Below, one piece after another: positions 44,830 through 55,928 of a DNA stretch of 64,000 nucleotides. The translations under genes and the position numbers were made by a program. How positions within the stretch are numbered: the stretch's first letter is position 1; each line of letters begins with the position of its first letter. The notes under the pieces are model-generated. The model did not search any database. It saw only the letters and a program-made list of their open reading frames with translations, and was not told where the DNA came from. This stretch comes from Acheta domesticus (lineage: Eukaryota > Arthropoda > Insecta > Orthoptera > Gryllidae), in the NCBI GenBank assembly GCA_031308135.1, contig JAHLJT010009436.1, positions 157,451,976 through 157,515,975 of the forward strand, written 5' to 3'.

Positions 44830-45075
44830 AGGGCCGTGACTGGAGGCGAGGCGCCGGGTGACGAGGGAGTTGGAGGGGCGGCGTCTTCGGTGGTTGTGAG
44901 GGTGGGGTGCGAAGGAACGGGAATGGGGTGGAGTTGGAGGGCGGTCGGTTGTGTCGCGTTGGGTGATTGGTTTGGGATGGGATTTAATTGGAGCGGTGGG
45001 GGGGGGGCAGGCGCAGTGGCTGAGGGGGGGGGCGGGGGAGTTCAGTGTGCCGCCTGAGTGGGAGTCGGGAGGGAG
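44830..45075. other. G-rich island (CpG and G-runs)
   Basis: G-rich plus strand with runs of nine or more G at 44998-45008 and 45025-45033 and repeated GGTTGGGTGATTGG-like words. A 133-codon minus-strand frame (44740-45141), Pro/Ser/His-rich and ending FMPVGVQWSQ, passes through it. I do not recognise it and think it is compositional, though its last 25 residues lie outside the skewed part. G-quadruplex formation is likely. Confidence 0.4.
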
Positions 45076-46465
45076 GGAGATGTACTGGATTGGGCGGTAG
45101 CGCAAATTGGGTACCAGAAGGAAAATAAGATTATAACACATATGTACATTGGGGACCGACCCAGAGAAGGGTGTACGTGAATTGGGGACCGACTACCTCA
45201 TCCCCATCAGTGACACTTTATTTTCAAAGAACATTTTCAGAGCCATGATTTTTAAAAGACGTCTCCATTCCCAATTTTCCAGATTTCGGAGGGGCATATT
45301 TCTATCGAAATATGGTTTGATTAAAGTTACTTTTCATTCAGTTGAATCATTCGTTGATTGAATGAATTGCGACATTTTTTAAAATTACCCCTAGTCTTTT
45401 CAAAGCTAGCTGTATTACCCTTTGTTAGTTACATACGAAATGCATAGAGTTCTTATGGTTCTCGTACATATGCAGCGTATTTTGCAAAGGAAATTCTGCT
45501 TATCTGGTCATTTTCATATTCTTCATTTTTCTCAGTTAATATTCTATAATGCTGAACATGCAACGGACCTTCTTCTAGTGCTTTCTTGCAGGCCACCATC
45601 GCGGCAGCCCCCTTATCGCGCTTACCTTCTCAATCAGTCCTTTTCCTTACACGTGTTTCTTTGACCACCAAATTACATGTATAATTATAAAGTAAGTTTC
45701 GCGAGAAAAGATGAAGGGATTATTTGGTCCCCAATTTACACACATTCCCGAGCGGGGTAGCTGACGGCGCTACTATGCTCGCACTTTTTCTTGATCCTCC
45801 AGCTCCCTAGTTCTCGCTCAGCACGGCTCGGCAGAAAACATGAGCCCCACTCGGAACGTCACGGCTCAGTTTGCAGTGCTGCCCACCTTCTTTCTTTACA
45901 ATTCGAACTTCTCAGTTTTCGCTCCCTCTTTCTAACGACCTCTGCGTACCGTGCACCTTCTCGTTACTCAATAATTTCTATAATTATTAATTATTTCTTC
46001 AGAATTTTAAAAAACCCTTGTTTGTTTCTCATTGCTATCTAGTCCAAGACGCACTTTTGCGCTGAGTTTTCTGTGGATGTTGCCACTGCACTGCTGTGAC
46101 GTAAACAGAACCTGCCTCCCCTCGCACCCCCCGCTGTGGAGTATCAAGAAAAAGTGCGCATATAGTAAATAGGCGATGTGTCGGGAGCGAGCGAGGAGTA
46201 GACGGAGGCAATGGCCGAGGAGCGGCAGCGAACATGTTTCGAGAACAGCTGAAAAGTCTACTTCCAAACAATGCTCTTACTATTCATTCTCACTATTCTA
46301 AAAGGCAATACACATTCTGCTGGGTGAGACGAGCCTTTAAATATTTCAAGAGAATTTATTTAATTTTTAAAGGCCCTGTAAGTGCTTGGGAATGAAATGG
46401 TTTCCAGCACTGCTATCATCCAATGATTTTTTTGTGGCGTGGAGCGGTACGCAGGAAAATTGATT
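45076..46465. other. Intergenic, nothing recognised
   Basis: The phrase 'ttggggaccgac' occurs twice (45149 and 45183), a short tandem duplication. No gene supported. Confidence 0.5.
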
Positions 46466-46473
46466 TGTTAAAC

Positions 46474-46891
46474 CAGGGATGTCCGACTTCCAAGGCCCCA
46501 CGGGCCACACCTAAAATCTTTAATATTGTTGCGGGCCATAATTTCCATGTTCGCGCGATCCACACCTAACCTCCCCTTATTGGTCATGTCAGCACTTTGC
46601 TCGACTGCTGTGATATGGAGGGGGTGGAATCATGCGTGATATCAGGCCGTACCATACATTACTCAGTAAAACACTTTGGGATCATTTCGAATTTATGAAT
46701 TTATTAAAAAAAATGTCCTTTAATCGAAACGTAACCAATTTTTACATTAAGGGCGTTGATCCCAACAGAGCGCATGCACCACGGGCACCATGTTCTCGCT
46801 CACTGTGGATTAAAGGGGCTCTCACTTTTGACTAATTACTTTTCGCGGGTCACAATAAATGCCACTGGGGGCTGCCAGCTCGACAACCCTG
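46474..46891. mobile_element. hAT MITE, 418 bp, exact 8-bp target duplication
   Basis: The left tip CAGGGATGTCCGAC and the right tip read inward CAGGGTTGTCGAGC are imperfect inverted repeats. GGCCCCACGGGCCACAC and GCGGGCCAT lie just inside the left end. TGTTAAAC flanks both sides (46466-46473 and 46892-46899). There is no transposase. Confidence 0.88.
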
Positions 46892-46899
46892 TGTTAAAC

Positions 46900-48885
46900 G
46901 CTAGAAAATGTTCCGTGCAATTTTAACAAACTTCATGCTTCTTTTGTCAGTAAGTTAGGTGACCTTTTTTATGAAAAGTAAAACAATCTTATTAACTTTG
47001 TAAGACTTACTTTACATAAAATGTTGTGTTACACGATGTCAATGTACAAAAATAAAATAAAATCTATCCCCATTCATTTGCCAAATGTGCATGAGCGGCA
47101 TTCGTTCCAAAGAGCCACGATTCTGCTTTGAAAGCGATCTTTTTAACATTTCGAGGAAGAGTAAACAAGAGAACCTCAACCAACCAGAGACCAAGAAAAT
47201 CACACGACTTCCCTCGTCGCGTGTTCTTCCCGCCCCCTGGTTGGCCCGCGCTTCCCCACCGCCTCGGGCGAACATTCAAAGCGCTTTTCTTCTGAGCCAC
47301 GGATTGCTATAGGCACCACCCAGCAAAAATGACTAAATTGAGATATTAAGTTTTCTGAGCTATTAGGTCGGAGTGAATGATACATGAACCGGACACTTTA
47401 GTGCATGTGTTAAATAGTTGAGAATCCACGACTGAAGATTCATATCCCTGGAGGTCGTAGTTTCGAGTTCCAAAGATAGCCGAACAACGCATCCGACTAA
47501 GTAGGTTACATAACTAAAAGTATTGCCTGGCTGATAATTGAAAGAGTTGTTAAAAACATTCTAAAATCTTTGTGTTTTCTGATTGAAATACGAATCTTTC
47601 TTTTACATGTTCCATCAGCTGCTCTAATCGGATGTTTCCGTCATTTATTCTAATTCAGTACCGTAAACACTCCCGCGGGCAAAGTTCTTTCTCCATCCTG
47701 TGCCTATTCGCTTATTCCTATCTCTCGAGTCATCCATGATCTCGAAAATCTGGCAGTTCTGTGTAAGGTGGTCTGGTCAAGCCGTAAGGTGTAGCAGTAA
47801 CTGCCATTTTTTATAGTTCGGCATTTTAGACACGTTTATTACCTGTAATCAATAAGACAATTTAAACTCATAAGTGTGAAAAATATTATGTTCTTAAGAG
47901 AAGTGCACGACATTATGTTCCGATAGTACATTTCATTGGGACATATGTCCCAATGATATTGGAATGGTAATTTGCAAAAGCAGAAATCGTAACGATATTT
48001 CCCTCCCCCGCCCCATCCCACCCCTAGCTCTCGGGCAATGATCCTTTACCCCTATGAATCATCCTCACGATTTAGGGAGTCTGGTGCTATAAACTGCGAG
48101 TAGGTAGATGTTAAGGCCAAGGCAAAATTTTGTCTGAAGCGTCCTACAAAGAAGAGAAGAACGATTAACGAAATGTTTATGTGGCATTGAAAATACTATC
48201 AAACTATGCGCTTACGGCGTACAAATTTAACTGCTCGCTTGTCATATTTGTCGGGTAGCGTTGATGTCTTCTAAATTAGGTTTTCAACTTTACGTGTCCT
48301 TTACACTGTCAGGCGCACTTTTCGTAGAGTTCGCTCGAGATGTCTGTGCACTCGACAACCGATATAGTGCGAAGGAGTCGCGAGCAAGGAGAAAAGAAGA
48401 CACTGCGCATGCCCGGTAGTATAGGTTTCTACGCACATAAGAGCTGTTCAGAAAGCATCGGGTAGCCCATTACGAGCTAGGAATTGCAGTCGTTAAAAAA
48501 GTTTTGGTTGCGTTAGTAATTTGTTTTCTTGCTTTCATGTTTTTTTCTTAAACGAAATGATAATTTATTTGCCAAGGCTGCCTATTGAAAAGCTAAGAAG
48601 TCGATGTTTTTGAGACAGCATTCAGCGTAACCGTTCCCTCTGTGACATCGGTCACCGGAACCGTCTCCTCTGTGACGTGTGCGAAATAAATATGAAGAAA
48701 GAGGAAATGCAAGGGCTTGTAGGCCATCTCGGACGAGAGAGACTTGTCGAAGAAGGTAGTACAAACTGCGTTCCTGTGGTTCCAACACACGAACTAACAG
48801 TGTTATCATCACTTGTATTTCATATTTTAACTTATACAGTGTCGTGAACATGGACTTTTTCATTCAGTAACGAAACAAAAGACAT
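46900..48885. other. Intergenic, with one perfect palindrome
   Basis: No supported gene. A perfect 24-bp palindrome lies at 47933-47956. A tandem duplication of about 28 bp (CCTCTGTGACATCGGTCACC / TCCTCTGTGACGTGTGCG) is at 48616-48687. Confidence 0.5.
47933..47956. repeat. Perfect 24-bp palindrome
   Basis: The half-site TCATTGGGACAT is followed directly by its reverse complement ATGTCCCAATGA, with no spacer. Confidence 0.95.
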
Positions 48886-48889
48886 CGAT

Positions 48890-48985
48890 CACTAAACACT
48901 GATATTAAAAAAAACATCGGGGTTAACACATCGATGTTTAAAACATAGATTTGTGTGTTTAAAACGTCGATGTTTCAAAAGCATT
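48890..48985. repeat. AACATCGATGTTT-rich MITE fragment
   Basis: Repeated ACATCGATG/ACGTCGATG words, related to the fragment at 24268-24425. It ends near AAAAGCATTGCCATGGC, resembling the TTGCCATCCCTA right end of that family but mutated. Confidence 0.45.
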
Positions 48986-48989
48986 GCCA

Positions 48990-49260
48990 TGGCTGTCGCA
49001 TGGCGCGTGCCGTGGGTGCAGGCGGGCGTTCCCGGAGGCCTTGCTCGAGCGTGAATGGGCCGCGTCGAGTGGCGGCGTCCGTTCGTGCCAAGGACCCCCC
49101 ACCACCGTGAGGTGCCGGCGCCCCCGCAGCCAGCCACTGCACCTGCCAAGGCCGTCTGCGCTGCACGGGCGGGAGGGGGCCGCGTCGGACACTCCACTCA
49201 AAGGTTCTGCGCTCCGACTGACGATGCTCTCCGCTGTTGGGCCATGCCGCGTCCAAGTTG
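48990..49260. other. CpG island
   Basis: GC-rich DNA with frames of 93-144 codons on both strands and no recognisable protein. Confidence 0.4.
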
Positions 49261-49461
49261 CCAACATTTCAGCAGCTTTGCTAAACGGTCGCCGTCAGAT
49301 CAAGGGGTCAATGCAACGAAACCAAAAAATCAAATAATTGGACTTACAGAGGTCTTAGAGACTGGAAGAGCCCCCTCCCCTTCCTCACATGTGCGATTGT
49401 CCGTCAAACGTGTTGCTCTTCACTGCTCTGTCATAGCCCAATGTGCAGCGCGTCAACATTT

Positions 49462-49942
49462 CGACCAAGGATACACCGGGATTAACTGATGTCACTGCAG
49501 TGTCTCTGACCGGGAGGTCGTAAGTTAGAGTCTCGACGGCGGAAGGATTTTCGATACTAGCTTTCAGTTATGTCGAATTCAGTCGCTGTCAGGCGGCAGG
49601 CTAGTCTGATCGGTAGTTTTCCGTGGTTTCTCCCATCAAAACCCATCCACACCAGGCGAATACCGGAGCAGTACCCTAAAAAACGGGCCACGGACCGCGC
49701 GCGATCTTTCCTTCCTCTTCCTTGTCCTATCCTCAACCCTTACACACACAGTTACACTAAACTGCACTACACTACCACACATGCCGGGAGACCGATCGGG
49801 AGCTTAGAGCTTGTGCAGGTTGGGGCGGTGCCCCACTGGTGGGAGATACCTGGTTAAGGGGAAAACCCCGATAGCCGACGGGTAATCCCCGGTAATCGCT
49901 AATGATCTCAGTAGTTGACGCGCCCGGAATCACTAATCAATC
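49462..49942 (+). mobile_element. tRNA-derived SINE, copy 3
   Basis: Same order of parts as the copies at 8118, 35952 and 50760: 'gatgtcactgcagtg' at 49488, a degraded B-box (AAGTTAGAGTCTC), 'ggaccgcgcgcgatctttcc' at 49691, 'gtgggagatacctgg' at 49839, 'gttgacgcgcccggaatcac' at 49914 and the tail 'taatcaatca'. The damaged B-box suggests it is no longer transcribed. Confidence 0.75.
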
Positions 49943-49984
49943 AGTAATGCGCCAATCACATGTTAAAGGAAACTACAACTAAGT

Positions 49985-50210
49985 AAGTAAGAAATATAAC
50001 ACACAAATATTTAGCATCACACGCAGTTCCCTAGACGATTCCGGAAGCAACGCACACTAGGGGGAAATGTCGCTAGTGTTGCAGTAGGTAGATTGTTCCA
50101 GTCAGTTATTGTCCGGTTTACAAAAGAGCATTTACCTACATCGTTTTTTTGATTCCTATATTTAATTTTGTATGGATGGTCTCCCCATCTGTATCGGCTT
50201 GTGTGCGTTT
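49985..50210 (-). mobile_element. LINE 3' end, minus strand
   Basis: Coding remnant (50017-50196) plus a short 3' stretch with repeated ACTTAGT/ACTTACTTAG words at 49978-49990. The 5' truncation point lies at about 50210, where GC-rich island sequence begins. The polarity is opposite to the adjacent SINE. Confidence 0.7.
50017..50196 (-). pseudogene. LINE reverse transcriptase C-terminus
   Basis: Minus-strand frame: YKIKYRNQKNDVGKCSF, VNRTITDWNNLP, FPPSVRCFRNRLGN, then stop. It parallels the fragment at 30475-30714 (DVGKYSFANRTIRDWNGLP ... FPPSLNKFKSKL), so both come from the same or related jockey/CR1-type LINE families. Only about 59 residues remain. Confidence 0.8.
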
Positions 50211-50214
50211 GCGA

Positions 50215-50730
50215 GTGTTCCGCCGCGCTGGGCCCACTGCGCCGGGCGGCGGGGCGGGGCGCGGGGCGTCTGGGGAGAGCCGCGCTGCGGGCGGCAGACG
50301 CCGCGTCTCGTTTGATGGGAGCCGGCGCAGCGCGGCGCGACGCCGCCAAAAAGAAGCAGCGCGACGGCGCCGCCGCCGGCAGCAGCGGCAGCAGCGGCAG
50401 CAGGGGCAGCAGCAGCAGCAGCAGCAGCCGGGTGGGCGGCGGCTCTTCACACGGCGGCGGCGGGGAGCTCACAAGGCGGGACGCCGGCAAAGGGTTGGGG
50501 TGGGGGTAAGGGGCACTTCACAGGACGGGCCAGGGGAGACGTGACGGCAGCGCCCACGGGGCGGGGGTGGCGGAGGGGGCGCTGAGGTGGTGGTGCGCCG
50601 ATGACTTCACAGGACGTACAGCGACAGGATGATGTCAACGGGAGCAGGAGACAGCGGCGGGACGGCGGTTACGTTGAGGCGGTGGCGGGGATGTGGAAGT
50701 GATGGTGGTGATGTGAGTGAGCGGGGACGG
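50215..50730. promoter_or_regulatory. CpG island
   Basis: About 500 bp of dense CpG DNA between a LINE fragment and a SINE, with GCAGCA repeats at 50383-50427. It contains a candidate first exon described separately. Confidence 0.4.
50315..50509 (+). CDS. Possible first coding exon, unrecognised
   Basis: The frame from ATG 50315 reads MGAGAARRDAAKKKQRDGAA, a Ser/Gly low-complexity run, then GGGSSHGGGGELTRRDAGKG, with mostly G/C third positions, to a TAA at 50507. A donor-like GTAAGG at 50506 overlaps the stop, so the coding part could splice on after 50505. The basic, Ser/Gly-rich N-terminus is typical of disordered termini of regulatory proteins, but I cannot name a family. The start context is poor. 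A second frame is also open across the same bases (50149-50544), so this may be chance in a GC island. Confidence 0.22.
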   Translation: MGAGAARRDAAKKKQRDGAAAGSSGSSGSRGSSSSSSSRVGGGSSHGGGGELTRRDAGKGLGWG

Positions 50731-50759
50731 TGGGAATTTCACAGAATGGTACCGGGAGA

Positions 50760-51268
50760 AGTGGCTCCGTGCAACAACTCATGTCACTGCAATGCCTCCC
50801 ATTAGGAGGTCCTAGGTTCGAGTCCCGACAGTGAGGGGATTTTCGACACTAGCTTGTCTGTAGGTCGAATTCAGTCGCTGTCTGGAGGAGAATTCTAACA
50901 GCCGGCTGCTCTGATCGGTAGTTTTCCGTGCTTTCTCCGATCAACACCAGGCGAATGCCGGAGCAGTACCCTAACAAACGGATCACGGACCGCGCGCGAT
51001 CTTTCCTTCATCTTCCGTGTGTTATCCTCACCCCTACACTCACACACACCTACCACACATACCGGGAGACCGGTCGAGGTCTTAGAACTTGTCTCGGCTG
51101 GTGGGGTATATGTGATTGGGGAAAAACTTCACTAGTGGACGGTAGATCGGCGCCGGTCTCGCCATTCAGCGGGAAAACATCACCGCCACCTGAAAAAACG
51201 TGCATTACACTTACGGGACTAATGACCTCAGTAGTTGATGCGCCGGAATCACTAACAAACAAAACAAA
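50760..51268 (+). mobile_element. tRNA-derived SINE, copy 4
   Basis: A-box-like GTGGCTCCGTGCAAC at 50761, 'catgtcactgcaatg', intact B-box GGTTCGAGTCC at 50815-50825, 'attttcgacactagctt', 'gccggagcagtaccctaa' at 50957, 'gaccgcgcgcgatctttcc' at 50988, and the end 'gttgatgcgccggaatcact' followed by an AACAAA tail. This is the best-preserved head in the window. Confidence 0.8.
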
Positions 51269-51284
51269 ATGGTGTTAAGTGGAC

Positions 51285-51600
51285 GGTGATATCACAACAT
51301 GACCAGGGAAGGCGGTGCGGGCGGAGACATGAAAGCGGAGCCGTGGACAGCGTAGTGTCGGCGCGAGCGGCGAAGGGACAGGCTGGCGAGCGAGAGACTG
51401 GTGAGAGGGGCGATATCAGGCGGGGGGAGCTGAGGGGGGGGCGAGTGCGCGCGCAGCAGGAGCGGGTGGTGAGGGCGGAGGCGGAGCGGTGTGGGTGGAG
51501 GTCGGGGGTGGTGCATAAGGACGTGGCTCGCGGCCTTGGCGGCCGCGTTCGCGGTCGCCGCTGCCCGACCGCCGCCACCGAAACACGCGCACAACAGACT
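51285..51600. other. CpG island
   Basis: GC-rich DNA directly after the SINE tail. Frames are open on both strands, with none recognised. Confidence 0.4.
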
Positions 51601-51949
51601 TCACTTCTGCTCACGAAATTTGCATTACCTCCTTTCACCGACTTCTATACTACATATTCACCGTAAGGCTTGCGTTTTTTTGAAGGAATCGCTGCCGGAA
51701 TCGCAACGCATGAACGGGGAGGTGGTTGGCTGATTGTGTTTTGATAGGTGATGTGGTGAGGAATGAGGAGACGATAGATGGTGGAATGGGGGGGCACAAG
51801 GAACGGAATGATCCTCATCGCGAAGTCGTAATTGGGGTACCTGAATCCAAATTTTCAAAGTTCTACGTTGCTGACCGAGACGCACCGCTCTGTCTGTTCC
51901 TGCGTTAGTGATTCTGTCTCTTCGGTGCGAAGAAAATTCAAATGTTAAA
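51601..51949. other. Intergenic, nothing recognised
   Basis: Mixed-composition DNA with no supported gene. Confidence 0.5.
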
Positions 51950-52060
51950 TAACTAGTGGTGCTACAACAGCACTTACTTTCCCGTATTAGAGGAAACAGC
52001 TAAGTAGTACTGTAATATTGCACTTTATGCGCTACTAACATCTTCGCTTGGAACTCACTA
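51950..52060 (+). repeat. Family A 5' terminal fragment
   Basis: AACTAGTGGTGCTACAACAG then CACTTACTTTCCCGTATTAG, the best example of the outer family A motif. Similarity fades after about 100 bp. Confidence 0.65.
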
Positions 52061-53548
52061 TTTCCATTGCAGTGTTGTCAGAACTATGTGAATTCTACAA
52101 CTTCACAAAAATAGAATACAAAAGTTTTGTAACCCTGTATTGGAAAAAGAAGCCTGATACCCGGGAAATATAGAAATGCCTTCCATTGGGCCATGATTAG
52201 GGAAGAGTATTTTAAAACCATGCAACAAATTCTCTACTCACTACAAATGGTACAGCATTTGGTGCAAAACTAAATATTTGCCTGCAAATATCAACATAAA
52301 TTAGACAATTTGTTCGGGGCTACTATACACTTAATGTTCATGAGTGGACTGTATGAATGGACTGTATTGTTGAAGTACAGTAGTCCCGAAACCCTTTGAT
52401 AGCTCTTGGGATTGGCGCAGGAGTGCAGGATGCATATACGAGCAAATTTCCAGCACAAACAATGTTTAATAACTAAATGCACAGTATTTACACAGTAAAT
52501 GCACAAGAAGCACAGAATTAAGATGAAAAGTTCTCTTGGTGCATTAATACACCTGTCCAAGCGTAGTTATTGTAGTGACACTTTGGACCGCCGACCAGAA
52601 GCAGCCGCGAGTTACATAGTTCAACCAAAATTGCGGGCGCAAATCCACGCAAGAGCGACAGACACAATTAAAGCGTGCACTGCCACGATTAAACAATTTA
52701 TGTGCGAGCCGTATGCAGCTCATTTGCACGATTATAGATTCTTTACACGCTACTGCGCGGAGCCCTAACACACGCGTCTATCTTGCACGGTGTCTTTATG
52801 CGGACTACCGAAGTCGGTTAAGCCGAATTCGGTTGGGGCAGAGACGTTAGGAGAGGGCTCACACGCGCGGCAAAGGTGGGGATGGCGATGGCCAATTACC
52901 ATTTGCCATTTGATCTGGATTTGCAATGATCTGGCAGTTTTTGTCCGTTGCTCCTCCAACGGACCGAGCTGTGGGGGTGAATTGGGCAGGCGGTCACGTA
53001 CGAGCGGCCACGCCCGTCCGTTGGGAGAATACGCGGAACAACGGATGTGAAGGCGATATGTGATCTCAGCGGTCAACGGCTGCGCTCTGCCGATTACGCA
53101 ATTCAACTGTTCTGCCTTGCTTGTGAACGTATTTATTTCTGCTTTGCTGTGGGCCCGAACACAATTATAACTCCTTTTCATACAGCTCCATTAGGTCACA
53201 ACAATGACACTAATTCACAGATATTCGCGAGCGCAAAGTGAATTCCATTGTTGCAGACCCTGCATTGTCGCTATTCTGAGAGCTATTAATTCTTTTTACT
53301 TATTTCAAATATTTCAAAATAAACAATTTCTAAAATATTAATGTGTAAGTCTATAACAAAGTTCGAATGTAAGAAACGAAGAAAGAAATAATATACAAAA
53401 TTGCACATTCTAATTTACGACGCATCCAGCTGTCCGAAACGCAGTAAATTTACAGCGGCCAATTACGTTTGTCACAAAATTAAAGAAAAACTACTCGTAT
53501 TTTGAAAAAATTAAGCATGACCGTATTTATTTTATTTATTTATTTGTC
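52061..53548. other. Intergenic, nothing recognised
   Basis: No supported gene. Overlapping frames at 52499-53241 on both strands are not recognisable. Confidence 0.5.
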
Positions 53549-53573
53549 AAAAAACAGAAACAGAATGGCACAG

Positions 53574-55153
53574 ACTTTCCCGTATTAGTTTTCTGTTTTC
53601 CTGGGTCTTCGCTAGCTATTCGGAATTGCCACATACTCTTTCTTGCCAGCTACCATCTATCATCGCCAAAAAGTACATTTTTTTGTCATTTTCTTAATTT
53701 TTCAGTTTCCTATTGGTAGAAACAGAAACATTAATTTTATAATATTAAAGAACACAAAAACCTAGCCAAAAACCTAGCTAAATGGGCAATTTTCTTTTAA
53801 AAATTATGTGCCGTTTAAGAGAAAATGGCGTTTTAGCACTACTAAACAATGCGAAATTTGAAGCTCATTTTCACAGACAAATTTTTGAGTTTTCAAAATA
53901 CTTTATTTGAAGTTATTTGAAGCACTTACACTCACAAATATAATCATCTTTACAAATTGCGGATAATGTGCATATTAAAGATGTGAGAGATCTTTCAAAA
54001 AATTTATATTTATATAATTTTTGAAAAAAAAAAACTCAAAATAAACTTCACGCTATACTAATGAGTGTAATTAGCACTATCCGTTACAAAAGTTTCAAGA
54101 AAAAAAATTGCAGCCATATACGAGAAAATGACGTTTGAGCATTTCTGAAAATGCCGAAATTTGAGCTACTTTTCACAGAAAACGGTAGTGTTTTCGAGAA
54201 ACTTTACTTGACATTATTTAAAGCATATATACTCGTAAATATAATAATGTAAAAAAATCGCCGATAATGTAAATATTAACGACGTGAGAGACAAGTAAAA
54301 AAATTTACATTTTTATAATTTTTGAAAAAACCAACCGATAGACCAAAATGGCTTTTATGTCATTGATAGAGTACATTTACCACTATCCCTACCAAAAGTT
54401 TAAAGAAAAAATTTGGAGTCGTTTTTGAGAAAATTTTGTTTTTGTAATTTTTAAAATTGCACATATTGCACGCAATATTGCACGAAAACTACCAAAATTG
54501 TGAAAAACATTTACATGACCTCTATTAAAGAACTCAATAGGCAGAACAAATTTTATTTGAAAAAAAAAATCTCTATCTTCAATTTTGTAGTTGGAGGAAG
54601 ACGCCGAAAAAAATTCAAACTTTCACAATTTTCGAAAATTCAGAGCTGTACGTGAAAGTCGGACCTATGCCATGTTAAAAAGTGTATTTTCCTCTATTCA
54701 TACAAGAAATTTAAAGAAAAAATTTGGAGCCGTTTTTGAGAAAATGTTGAAAATCCCCGGGGGGCTTCATATAAAGTACCCCCAAATTTTAAAGAATCTT
54801 TTTCAAAATCACAAAGCTTCGACTAGAATTAGATCGACTGGGGAATATCAATTTTGAAGAAAATCGACCGAACGGTTTAGGCGCTAGCGTTGACCACAGA
54901 CGGACAGACGGACGGAATGCCGTCAATCGATTTTTAAGTATAAAGAAGCAACAAATCATGGATTTTGACCACACCACGAGATAGAGGATTTTTTTTTCTT
55001 AATTTAGCAACTGGTTTTATCCACTTATTCGTTTTCACGGCCCGGCAATTAATTTTTTTCCGCCGAAAATTGGCCATTTTTTTCGCGCAGCATTACATAA
55101 CTTTCCCTATACTACGTATATCACTCCGTGTATACGTACGTATACGGGAAAGT
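53574..55153 (+). repeat. Family A dispersed repeat, copy 7 (reference copy, 1,580 bp)
   Basis: Starts ACTTTCCCGTAT and ends ATACGGGAAAGT, a perfect 12-bp inverted repeat, followed by AAAAAA. Order of landmarks: 'gccagctaccatctatc' (53646), a series of AT-rich blocks with 'ttttcgagaaact', 'aatgtaaatattaacgacg' and 'gacgccgaaaaaaatt' (54601). Then come 'taggcgctagcgttgacc' (54879), GACGGACA-type short repeats (54898-54918), 'ccgccgaaaattggcc' and 'gcgcagcattacataacttt' (55085). No open frame exceeds about 90 codons, so it has no encoded enzyme. The T/A-tailed flank fits either a DNA element or a retroposon. Confidence 0.85.
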
Positions 55154-55159
55154 AAAAAA

Positions 55160-55920
55160 GGACGGCGAAAAATGGGGAAAGACTGCGGAAAAAGGACCTG
55201 TGGGAATGGGGGGTTGTGAATTCAGTAACAATAAAGGAAAGAAGTTCCTCTTCTCCGTCCAAATATAAGAAGGCAAGGATTCGAACTTTAAGAGACAGAG
55301 AAGTTGGGAACACTAGGCAGCACATTGTCTTCCCTCTGCACACTTGCGACGTCAGGCACTCTCCGCGTCTGACCGTGCGTGTCTGGGAATGCGCCTGTCG
55401 AGATGAATATGCAAGGACTTGCACCGCTATTGATTCAGGCTTTTCCCCTCGGCAGTCGCGGGCGGCGGCAATGGAGAGAGGGCAAGAGAAGAAGGGGGAG
55501 CCACGGGGCCTCTCCCCTCAGACGCCGGGAGTTGGAGGGGGAGGGGCGATAATGCAAGGGGGGTCTCAGAATCATTTACGCAACTTCGCTTACGTACGAA
55601 AATGCAATGCGGGTCTGTAGTTCACACTTTCTGAAATCCGTACGCAGACACAGAAAATGGTTCAGACGCGAAAGCGACCTCAGTTCAGACAAGGAAGTTG
55701 CCCCCAACCGCCTAAAAATCGAACTGAAGATGGTCACAGTGCGACTGAAAAAGCTTTCTGGACAAACAAAAACCTATGACAAAACAACGCCTCATATCTC
55801 TTTCTATGATGATGCCAATATCGTAAAATCCACACCATTTCTTACCGTACCTATAATAGTTCTTTACATAACTCGTACAGAAAATGATTCTTTGGTGTAC
55901 ACATGAAATTTCGACGGATG
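55160..55920. other. Intergenic, nothing recognised
   Basis: A plus-strand frame of 134 codons (55216-55620) ends in a GC-rich patch and is not recognisable. No element ends found. Confidence 0.45.
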
Positions 55921-55928
55921 AGACGATA

